Positions 46,135 through 55,165 of a stretch of DNA of 64,000 nt are shown here, in pieces. How positions within the stretch are numbered: the stretch's first letter is position 1; each line of letters begins with the position of its first letter. This DNA comes from Tribonema minus (taxonomy: Eukaryota; Sar; Xanthophyceae; Tribonematales; Tribonemataceae). The notes under the pieces were generated by a model. That model did no database searches. It was given only the letters and a program-made list of their open reading frames with translations, and was not told where the DNA came from. The stretch lies in the NCBI GenBank assembly GCA_017506865.1, contig JAFCMP010000029.1:248001-312000 (forward strand), written 5' to 3'. The translations under genes were made by a program, and so were the position numbers.

Positions 46135-47664
46135 ATGTCATCCACCAGCTCCGAAACAGAAGGGTCCATGATGGCATCGCCGGCGCGTGAGAAACACTTG
46201 CCTGAAGATAAATTGCCTCCATTATCACTGACAAGCCTGGCAGACACCTTGTCGACTTCCTGGCCGCCCAACCAAGTCCCCATGTGCCGAAAACTAAGAC
46301 TCGCCGCGAATGCGGTTTTTACGCTACTGCTGGCCGGCTTTGCCAGCTTCGCGGCGTGGGCGATCGTCACAGCGCTCAAGCAGCGGTCCCACCCCCCCGT
46401 GTTCTTCTACCGCAACACCAGCGCGACATCGTTCGCCATGCCGGTCGTGACCCTGTGCGTCGAGAAGCGGCACCTGTCGGAGGACCCCGCTGCGCAGTAC
46501 AGGTAGGATATTGCGCCCATCGACGGCGACCCCTGCAGCTCGCGAGACATCGATTCAGCAGGCCTCGACAGCGCGCTGCAGGTGGGCGCAGCCCACTGCG
46601 TCATCGTAGAGCCACGTGGAAGCTCCATGAGAATTTCGCCTACCAACTGCTTCCAGCTGCAGGCCACTTTTCGGCGAGTCGATCCGCATCTTGACGACCC
46701 TGGGCTAGGAGTCCATGCGCTACTTCAACCTGACACTCCCATCTGGTTCAACGTTCTCCTGACATCATCGGTGCCGGATGAGACATCGCCCTCGGGATAC
46801 TACATCAACGAGGGGCGATTTGGAACGTCCTATGATGCGCAGGTGAGGCTATGTACCATAGTTGACTGGTGGCTCTGAGTCAGCTCATTTGGTACCTACC
46901 GTAGTACTTATCCAATCGTGTGGAACCCAGTGCCCACAGTGGTTGTCAGTTGCGCATACTGTACTTCAACGCTTACTGTATAGTCACCATGTCACTAGCA
47001 GTTGACTGCCAAGTGGCTATGGCACTTTGCTACATGACCGCGTTTGCTTGTGCCGCCAACTGGCTCAAGAGATCTGCTGGTTCAGTGTGATGAACGTGCT
47101 CCAGCGAAGCACAAGTGGATGACTCCACTGCAATGGCGTGATGATCGTGCTTGGGCAGAGCATGAGTGAAGCAACATCATGTACTTCAATTTACCAACAG
47201 TTGCGTTTGGTTATGTATTGGGCACGCAGCACAAATATTGATTACCACTCCTGAACCAGATCCAAGCACCGGCATTCAGATACTTGAGAGGGTGCCACAA
47301 AATGCACACGTGCACGAGGATTTGCCCCCCTTGCTGATGTTACGCCTGCCTGGCTGTTGTGTGCCACGGTGCGCGCTTGCAGATCACCAAACAGATCCGC
47401 CACTCCTTCCGCCCTGCGCACGATGGCAAGACATCCTACAGCATGGCGACGAACTACGACGGCGACTCTGGGCTGGTGAACAAAGTCACCTTCAACTTCA
47501 GGGCCAGCGGCCTGGGGGTAGACGTGCTAGTGGAGCAAGACCCGCTGGATCTGGTCACCCTGCTCGGGTCCCTGGCGGGCTACTTTCCGAACGTGCTCAC
47601 GCTGTTCGGCCTGCTATTCGCGCCCTATATCGCGCGCAATCTGAGGCAGGCAGAAGAGCATTAG
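46135..47664 (+). CDS. Two-TM membrane protein, DEG/ENaC (ASC)-like, with in-frame TAG
   Basis: Two phase-0 exons, 46135-46842 and 47383-47664 (TAG), would give about 328 residues if an in-frame TAG at 46504-46506 is ignored. The N-terminus is cytosolic-like, then TM1 (LAANAVFTLLLAGFASFAAW, about residues 58-77). Next comes FFYRNTSATSFAMPVVTLC, which resembles the 'FPAVTIC' motif just after TM1 in degenerin/epithelial Na+ channels. An extracellular-like region with Cys follows (DGDPCSS, AHCVIVE, TNCFQL). Near the C-terminus VEQDPLDLVTLLGSLAGYF and PNVLTLFGLLFAPYIARNL form TM2, comparable to the 'LLSDIGGxLGLxLG' end of that family. It is shorter than animal channels. The family assignment is tentative, resting on topology and two motifs. 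Sequence before and after the TAG is equally protein-like and in one frame. This could be a pseudogene, a polymorphism, an error or readthrough. Confidence 0.5.
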
Positions 47665-48703
47665 AGCCGTAGTGTCTGCCGTACTGGCGGACAAGGTGAG
47701 TTAGCTGCACGCCGAAGCCGGTGCGTCGGTTCGTGATGGTCAGCCTTGCGCCGTGCAGCAGTGCTCCACCTGCCAGAACTGTTGTTGCGCATCAGTGAGC
47801 TCGGCGAAGATGGGGTCAGCGGTGTTTCATGTGGCATGTGTCGACCATGTCATGCGTTGTGACAGTGAAAAGCAGTGGCTTGGCTCTAAGAGCCTGTCAG
47901 CCTTTCAGCCTGTCAGCCTTTCAGGAACAAGTGGTGCCCTGTGTAGAGCAGTGATTGTTGTCAGTGTTCTCAGAGACTTTTTTTCCGGCAGCAGTTGACG
48001 CATGCGCACTATGGCACCCGTGCAACAGTGTGCACACAATTGGCATTTATAGCCCAGAAGCATCAGCGGTCGTGCTTTTGCTAGGGCATACGTGGTTGGG
48101 GATGTAGGTTACTCTCCCTCCTCAAAGTCTCTGCACAGTGCCACATCAGTGCACAGCCGGAGCAGCATCTGTCAAAAGTTGTACATTGGGTATGGGTACA
48201 TGTCTGGGGAGTGCACCTTAGTGGCTTGCTCAATTTGACGGTGCTTTTGAGTCCAGCATTGTAAATTTCCACGCAGGGGAAGGAGGGTTTTGCCCCCGCC
48301 CGTGCAAACGGCATTTTTGTCACTCCTTCGTATCAAATACATTCCAGGTCAATCCACCGTTCCACTACAGCGCACGTTGTGCTACCTGCAGTGTCGCTGC
48401 TGCCTCTGGTGCAATGCAATTGGTGGTTTGTGCCTGGTCATGGCTCCACTCAACGCCTGTGTACTCTGTTAATACATGTTGTTTCAAGTAAAATTGGTTC
48501 TCGCTGACGATGCAAAACAGCCCCGGATGCTTGATGTTAAGCTTGCCATTGCAGTCCACATGGACTGACGTTGTGTTTAAAGTATTTTGATTGGCGTTGA
48601 CTATCACTTCCAAAGGACATCATGGCACTGGAAAGATGCCATATTTCGAAGGAGTACATAGTATTCTGGTCATTATGACCAGAATTGCTACAAACTTGCC
48701 ACT
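47665..48703. other. Intergenic region, nothing recognised
   Basis: No coding exon, RNA gene or repeat could be supported here apart from a short direct repeat GCCTGTCAGCCTTTCA near 47891-47920. Confidence 0.5.
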
Positions 48704-49092
48704 TTGGCAATCGGGTCTTTTGGCAGCATCGGGGAGCAGGGGCAGAAGCTGCTGGAGGCTGTGGCGACAGAGTATGCCAGCAGGATGTCAGTGCCCGGAG
48801 GAGCGCGCCCTAAAGCTCTTATGGGCATCGCCCTGGCGCGCTTACGCTCGGCACTGTCGGCAGCGCTCCACATTGCGTACTCTGGCCGTGTCATGACACA
48901 CATGGCAGAATCCAGGGGGGGGGGGCACATGGAGGAGGACGTAGGGGAGGATCCCGAGATGCCATTTGGCGGCGGCGGCGTTTGAGTGGTTGTCGTTTCA
49001 CTTTCACACGACATGCAGATTCCGTACAGCAGCATCAAGTTAGACCATCATCTGGGCTTTTTCGCGCCCTGAGCGAGAATTAATAAAAAGTA
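48704..49092 (+). mobile_element. Non-LTR-like retrotransposon 3' fragment (ORF end plus tail)
   Basis: An open frame without an initiator at 48704-48985 encodes IGSFGSIGEQGQKLLEAV, then ALMGIALARLRSALSAALHI and AYSGRVM. This resembles the C-terminal 'xxGSFGxxGxxAxxxLxxL ... ALHxAxxRGNAxxM' segment I associate with reverse-transcriptase polyproteins in algal and other genomes; this is from memory of the pattern and not verified. The stop is followed directly by the 3' tail (49008-49092) with GATTCCGTACAGCA, CATCTGGGCTTTTTCGCGCC and GAGAATTAATAAAAAGTAC. The same tail occurs without the ORF at 16155, 24068 and 56650. That linkage is what makes a retroelement likely. Confidence 0.5.
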
Positions 49093-49730
49093 CATAGTTT
49101 TTAAAGCGAAGTGCACCTTTCAGAATGGTGATGCTGACAGTCTTCAACACACACGGCTTGCGCTGCCAGAGGACTGTTTCTTCTAGTTGGTCTCCCAGTT
49201 TTCACCAGGAACTACTTACATTCTAGTAGAAGTGATACTGCCACCCATAATCTACCAGGAAGACCTACACGCAAGAGCATTGCAGCCGTAGTTTGCAGCA
49301 GCCGGCATGCAGCTCATGGAAAACAGCGCAAGCAGGAACGCATTGTGAGCGCGGGGCAAGCGCAGAATGCGTCTCATGCAAGCAAAAGTTCCAGACGAGG
49401 ATTGCCTCAAGGGTGCCTTGACTATGCAATGATTGTTATTGAGACCTTGCTTGATGTGCTGTGGATGGCTGCAGCAGCAGCGCAGAGCGCGTGCGCAGCA
49501 GCAGCAGCGGCGGCGGCGCTGCGCGTGCGGCAGCAGACAGCGCTGCTCAGCACAGCTGCAGCCGAGCGCAGCTCACAGTGCGCTCCTGCTTGTGCAGCGG
49601 CAATGAGACTGTGCACAAGCGCACAGCAGCAGCGTCGTGCATCGGTTGCGCCGGCAGCAGACCCAAGAGATCGCGATGCTCGGATATGCACTCAAGCAAT
49701 GCACACGCAACTAGTGGCGGCTACCGTTCC

Positions 49731-49767
<37 letters not shown>

Positions 49768-50060
49768 AAGGTGGTGTTGTTGCTGCCGCCGCCGCGCGGC
49801 TCACGTTACAAGCGGGCTCACAGACGTGTGGCAGCAGCTCTGCCGGCGCCCTCCCCGCAAGCAGCGCTCCACAGCGAGCCTGCAGATGCGCCACTGCACC
49901 ACACATGGAAATATGGCAGGACTGTACAGATACCCTACCCAACAACAACAACTGGCCAGGAGCACACGGTGCCGCGCTGCTCCCGCTGCAGGCGCGTCGG
50001 GGGCCGCACGGCCGCGCTGAGCCATGCCGTGCGTCATCATTCATCATTCGTGGTTGAGCG
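49093..50060. other. Low-complexity GCA/CTG-rich region
   Basis: Includes a (CTG)n run at about 49732-49768 and several CAG/GCA clusters (49470-49560). Long frames here are Ala- or Leu-rich artefacts of the triplets, and one overlaps the L22 last exon on the opposite strand. No gene supported. Confidence 0.6.
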
Positions 50061-53000
50061 CTACCGCGCTGTCCCGCCTGCTGAGCGCTGCTCCCTGTCG
50101 TTCTCGCGCTCCACTAGCGCCTGCGTCTGCAGCTTGAGCTTCATCCAGTGGCGCGCCGCGCGCACGTCCTGCGCGCAGTGTGGGATTAGGGTTAGGGTTA
50201 GGTTTAGGGCGGTTTCAGGGAAGCGGTCACAGATTGTGTGTGAGAGCCTGGTGCAGTCACATTGCTCGTAAGAGCGGTCGCAACGCTGACAGGTGAGAGG
50301 CGGGCGCAGCCTGTTGCGTTTGAAGGCCTGGTGCAGTCACGGCGATCGTGAGAGGAGTTCGAAGTGCTGATGAAGTTGATGTACATGATGAAGTTCAAAA
50401 ACATCAACATTGAAGTTCTCACTGAGATAGATGAGAGGCGGGCGCAGCCTGCGGTGTACAACCGGGTCGGCACGCCAGAGGCGGACCGCATGTGCGCACC
50501 CGGCGACACTTCAGTTTTTGAGAGAGCTAGCTAACCCCAGCGCTTACCCTCACTTGAACCCTAACCCCGTCCCGCACACAGGCATGATACTTTGCGCGAC
50601 ATGTCCACTACTTCTGGCCCTGCTCAACTGCTTTAAACTACATGATTCCGACTTTTGACGCATGTTGATGCGCAGGTGCTTCAAGGCTGGTTCGCCGATC
50701 CGCAGCCCTCCTTCTCCGGTGGAGTGTTTATGTTTCTATAAATGTGTCGGCGCATTCTGCTTCTTGCCCTTCACAACAGCTCAGGCAGCCAGACAGCACC
50801 AGAAAAGGTCTTCTTCGAAGTATACGTTTTACGTACCGGCGCATTTTCCTTATTGCCCTTCAAGACAGCATCAGACAGCCAGACAGCGCCAACAACTCCT
50901 CACCCTGGACGATGATATCTTCCCAATTTATAGTACTTGAACGCTAGCTAGTGATGGCACCAGTCCCCCAAACAGACGCGACACTGTAAACAGTGAATGT
51001 ACTTGTCGGCACATATCCTTCTCGCCCTTCTCGACAGCGCTTACTCTGGACGATGAAATCTTCCCATCAAAGTCGATCTCCCGGAGGTGTACAGTGAGGT
51101 GCGCCCACCGCCGATAGCCGAGACCGGTACGGCCCTTGCCCATGATCTGCGCCAACGGAAGGTTCGACGATGCATGAAGTTGAAGTTGGTGTTGACATCA
51201 AGACTGTGACTTGTTTTGTCAACATTCCGGCCGTGAGTGCACATGCATGTAGACGCGCATATACAAAAGTCACGTGGGTCTGCATGAAGTTGCAGCCGCG
51301 CAAGTGAACCATACATTCAAAACAGCATACAAGTGACGTAACTTGCCACACCTAAAGAGCCCTTCTGGGGCCTTGCAGACAGCCATGAATGTGTGAGCAA
51401 GGGGTGCGGTCAAGGTTTGAGGTTTCCTAAACCTAAGGCTAACCCGCTGAGAAACGTAACACCGCCTTCCTTCACCTCGACAATAACTAGGTCAGGCGCT
51501 AGCCCAACCACCCTCCAGCATGGGCACTGCTGCACGAGTACATCAAGCCAGCATTACAACCAACCATGAACTTATTCACTGGGCTCTGCAGGATCCGAAT
51601 CAGTTGGAACTGCCAACACCTGGCTGTTGACGCATATGCTGTGTCACAACTGCCTGTTGAACCATCAACATCAAGTCTCATGATGAAACTGTGGCATTCG
51701 CGCATGCACCTGTGCTGGCTGCCCCCGCTGACACAGCATTCACGGCCATGTTCCAGCTATGTTACCCCCCCCTAACCCTAACCACCGCCCAAACCCTAAT
51801 TCAAACCCTCCTGCTGACTTGGCATACAGCAAGCCCCACCGTCAATTCCTATCTACTGTGGGATGCATGCATGCTCAGTGCTGGCCGTCTCTGTTGACAC
51901 AGCATTCATGGCCACGTTCCAGCTATGTTACCCCCCTAACCCTGACCCTGACCCAAACCGTAAACCCTCCTCCTGATTTTGCATACAGCAACCCCCCGTC
52001 CTGACTTTGCATACAGCAAGCCCAACCGCCGACTCCTCACCCTACGCACACACTGCACGCCATGCACCAAGGCCAAAACGCAAGCATCGCCCCCGAGGGT
52101 GCCGACTTCGAGCATGCCGCGGTCGCAAAGCAGTATGCCATACCCTACATACCCTACCCCCCTCGCGGCTCCATACATACCCGCTGGCGCTTCTGCTGCT
52201 CGCCCTTGCCCACGTAGATCTGGTCCAGCTCCAGCTGGTCGGGGATGAAGCCAAACTTCTCGCGCGCCTCGCGGCACGCGTCCGACAGCAGCTGCAGCGT
52301 CGTCTGCGCGGGCGCGCGCGATGCACAAAAGAATATGTAGCAAGATTCAAAATCCGAGAGATTTTCGTTCTTTCTCGTTGCTTTCGACTTCAACAAGTTT
52401 TATCTGGAGCAAACTTTCCCGGACAACAGGGCTTAAAGCTGCAGCGTCGTCTGCGCGGGCGCGCGCGATGCATGAAAGAGCAGCAAGATTCGTAATCCCA
52501 GAGATTTTCGTTCTGTCTTTGTTGCTTTCGACTTTCACAAGCTTTATCTGGAGCAAACTTTCCCGGACAACAGGGCTTGAAGCTGCAGCGTCGTGTGCGC
52601 GGGCGGCGCGCGGACGGAACAGAGAGACATGAGTGCGTGCGGTGACTGCTTCTGTCAGTGCGTTGCATGCTGCGCAGGAGTCAAACTCAGTACTGCAGCG
52701 TCGTCTGCGCGGGCGCGCACGGTGCACAAATGAACATGTAGCAAGATTTCAAAAATCGAGAGAAGTACTCCTGGGAGCAACTTTCCCACACAAAGGCTTT
52801 AAAAATTTGGAGAACACAGAGAGACAGAAGCGCGTCCGGTGGCTGCTTCTGCCAGTGTTTTGCATGCTACACAGGAGTCAAACTCAGTACTGCTGGCATC
52901 TCCAGTGCTGCAACAGAGTGGCGGTACTGCATACCGGAATACCGTACGAGAGTCCGTACTGATACACCTACCGTATAACAGTATACGGAACCGTAGTACA

Positions 53001-54909
53001 GTCTTTAATACCGTAGTACAGCGTGCAGTTTAGCTCCGTATGCATACCGCATGCAAGTACGCGCACCTTGGCGTGCTTCTTCCTCGAGAAGGTGAGCTGC
53101 GCGACGGCCTGGCGCACGGTGAGACTGCGCCGATATACCTACCGTATTGCAGAGTATGCAACACCCTATACAGTGTAAAGCTCAGGTCCATATGCAGACC
53201 GTAAGCGGAAACGCGCACCTTGGCGTGCTTCTTCTTGAGGAAGGTGAGCAGTACCCTGTAGTACACCTATGTAGTGTTGTTCTATCTGCATACTGCGAGC
53301 AGGAACGCGCACCTCGGCGTGCTTCTTCTTGGAGCAGGTGAGCAGTCTGAAAATATGCCTAAGTACATTATTTAGTTTAGTTCCACATGCAAACCGCATG
53401 CGGAAACGCGCACCTTGGCGTGCTTCTTCTTGGAGAAGGTGAGCTGCGCGACGACCTGGCGCACGCGCTGATGTACCTACCGCATTACAGGTATACGATA
53501 CCCATACATTATGTAGTTTAGTTCCATATGCAAACCGCATGCGGGAACGCGCACCTTGGCGTGCTTCTTCTTGGAGAAGGTGAGCTGCGCGACGGCCTGG
53601 CGCACGGTGAGGCCGCGCACGAGCTTCGCCACGAGGTTGAGCTTGAGCGGCGACACGCGTATGGCCAGCTCCTGACGCCGCACAATCTGCGCCGCGTCGT
53701 ACTGCTCCGCCGCCAGCGTCTTCCACCTGTCGCGCAGTCGTAGCAGCAGCAGCGGCAGTAAATAGTGATAGTGATTGATCAATGCATTGGTCGAATCACT
53801 TCGCGCGACCGCTGCTGCGACATGTCAGCAGCGACAGCACCGGTGTGATGGTCAATGGTAGAAGTATATGCGTAGGTGGAAGCGGTTCTGCTCTGCCGCC
53901 AGCGTCTTCCACCTGTCGCGCAGGCGCAGGCGCAGAGGCGTCATGTGCCTATCTAGGCCGAGCGGACCAACATTTGGAGCGTTCCGGGCAGCGATTCTAA
54001 TGATGCCTGGGTGTTTTTCTGGGCGTTCCCGATTAGGCCTGGTCGCACATTTTGCGTGTCGACCTTATTGTTGCCTGGCCCGATTGTGTGCATGGTGATG
54101 GTCAATGGTCAATGCATAAGTCGAAGCAGTTCGCACGACCGCTGCTGCGGGGTGTCATGAGTCGGGCGGCGCATGCACAAAAGAGATCAGCAGGGCAGTA
54201 ACCGCTGCGGAACATTCCTAGGGACATTTGCATCTCCATGAGACACAAGCTATTGAAGGGGGCAAGTCACAGGACGGGGGTGCTGTAGGTGTGATTCACT
54301 GCGGTATCGCAGACTTGCCTGCCTTTCCCTCTCATGAAATCGCGGTCGTCTTTGGCCATGAACAACCCTTCATCCTGCGCGGAACAGAGTGCAGCCGACG
54401 GGATGTGAACGATATGGCGCTAGTGGTGGTTGAAATTTCAGCTCGCCACTGCCCACAGGAGTCTGAGCAGCCCCATGGACCAGAGTGAGTTGGCTCCCCA
54501 TGGATTACTCTCAGGAATAATAAAATGCAGATAAAAGAGTTCATGTCAACTCTGTTGGCGTCAATACAATGCAATTCATGCCCTGGCATGCAACTCGCAC
54601 TCGCGCCAGCGTTGTGTCTGATCTTCCTCTGGGTGTCCCTATGAGGGACTGCGGGACCAGAAGCATGTGCAGTTGCAGCACAAGCATAAGAAACCACAGA
54701 CTTGCCTTCAGATGCTGATTGAACGCGTCATAGTAGTGCGTCTTGCCCTGCTTCCTGCCCACATAGGAGAAGTCTGCGGCTGTGTCCTCAGTGACGGTGG
54801 TGTCGTTTATGCTAGTGCTGGACATCGGTCGCAGCAGGGCTGCTGCTGCCGCATTTTGGCAGCATGGCAGCCGGCTGCGCAGCCCCGCCGACCACACGCT
54901 CCGCAGCAT
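50061..54909 (-). CDS. MRPL22: Mitochondrial ribosomal protein L22 (uL22m)
   Basis: Large-subunit ribosomal protein lining the exit tunnel, here the organellar form. Exons from 5' to 3': 54909-54706, 53726-53555, 52303-52181, 51146-51045 and 50168-50061 (TAG). The N-terminus is a typical mitochondrial presequence (MLRSVWSAGLRSRLPCC, Arg-rich without acidic residues), followed by FSYVGRKQGKTHYYDAF. Exon 2 encodes the uL22 core start (IRVSPLKLNLVAKLVRGLTV, then AQLTFSKKKHAK). Exon 3 has LLSDACREAREKFGF and LDQIYVGKGEQQKRQR. Exon 4 has GKGRTGLGYRRWAHLTVHLR, the conserved uL22 C-terminal signature. Exon 5 is a basic helical tail. Exon 1 ends at a GC donor (CTGAAG|GCAAGT). Its phase 0 does not match the acceptor chosen for exon 2 (1 base before the first full codon), so a small exon or another edge is missing there. 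All later joins are phase 0. Confidence 0.88.
50700..51045 (-). repeat. Donor-side echoes of L22 exon 51045-51146
   Basis: The edge CTTACTCTGGACGATGAAAT plus CTTCCCA (51040-51066) recurs as CTCACCCTGGACGATGATAT plus CTTCCCA (about 50900-50926). The preceding intron text (GCACATATCCTTCTCGCCCT, TCTCGACAGC) recurs at about 50838-50870 and 50746-50785 (GCGCATTCTGCTTCTTGCCC, TTCACAACAGC). Confidence 0.85.
51700..52030 (+). repeat. Tandem repeats with telomere-like CCCTAA in an L22 intron
   Basis: About 51718-51840 (GACACAGCATTCACGGCCAT, GTTCCAGCTATGTTACCCCC, CCTAACCCTAACC, CATACAGCAAGCCC) is repeated with changes at about 51895-52025. GCATACAGCAAnCCC occurs three times. Confidence 0.85.
52303..52730 (-). 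repeat. Acceptor-edge echo array of L22 exon 52181-52303 (3 copies)
   Basis: The exon start (plus-strand GCTGCAGCGTCGTCTGCGCG) recurs at about 52437, 52581 and 52687, with a period of about 110-150 bp. Each is followed by GGGCGCGCGCGATGCA-like sequence, and the intron parts share CGAGAGATTTTCGTTCTTTC and TTTATCTGGAGCAAACTTTC. CGCAG acceptors are retained. Confidence 0.95.
53030..53555 (-). repeat. Donor-edge echo array of L22 exon 53555-53726 (4 copies)
   Basis: Plus-strand copies of CGCGCACCTTGGCGTGCTTC followed by TTCTTGGAGAAGGTGAGC start at about 53060, 53213, 53308 and 53409; the intact edge is at 53550. They encode the end of exon 2 (TFSKKKHAK) plus its GTGCGCG donor, which all four copies keep. 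Each unit also carries TCCATATGCAAACCGCATGC-like intron sequence. Two copies extend further, covering GCTGCGCGACGGCCTGGCGC. Confidence 0.96.
53878..53935 (-). repeat. Acceptor-edge echo of L22 exon 53555-53726
   Basis: CTGCTCTGCCGCCAGCGTCT followed by TCCACCTGTCGCGCAG repeats the exon start at 53701-53735 (CTGCTCCGCCGCCAGCGTCT and TCCACCTGTCGCGCAG). Intron text TTCGCGCGACCGCTGCTGCG (about 53799) also recurs at about 54128. Confidence 0.9.
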
Positions 54910-55165
54910 CGCGCACACACACAACCTTCAGGTTTTGCCTCACGAATTTCCGTAGGAACTTCAACTATGTTCAGAGTTGTGTACAAGAGCTTTCACTCGT
55001 TCTTGGCGTGGCTTGTGAGCATCGTGGCAGCAGCGGAGATATAGGAGCGCACATCAGCAGCCGAGCGCACTTGGGTTCAGGGAGTGCTGTTGGCGGTGAA
55101 CATCATCCTGCTCTGGTTACCCCGGCCGCGCTCTGCGCAGCGCATCGCAGGAGGGAGCGGGAGCC
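54910..55165. promoter_or_regulatory. Divergent (shared) promoter region of MRPL22 and the PCF11-like gene
   Basis: The two start codons (54909 minus, 55166 plus) are only 256 bp apart, so both promoters must lie within or overlap this interval. No TATA box or known element is evident. The interval is defined by gene position, not by a recognised motif. Confidence 0.55.

Noticed and set aside
46504..46506. TAG reassigned to a sense codon in this organism
   Set aside because: TAG terminates several other supported genes in the window, such as L22 and the right F-box gene, and the ENaC-like gene's own end.
49345..50271. 308-codon open frame on the plus strand
   Set aside because: It is made of Ala/Leu-coding GCA/CTG triplet runs, has no domain, and overlaps the well-supported last L22 exon on the other strand.
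53030..53555. CRISPR-like repeat-spacer array
   Set aside because: Units are degenerate copies of a ribosomal protein exon edge with homologous, not unique, intervening sequence, in a eukaryotic intron.
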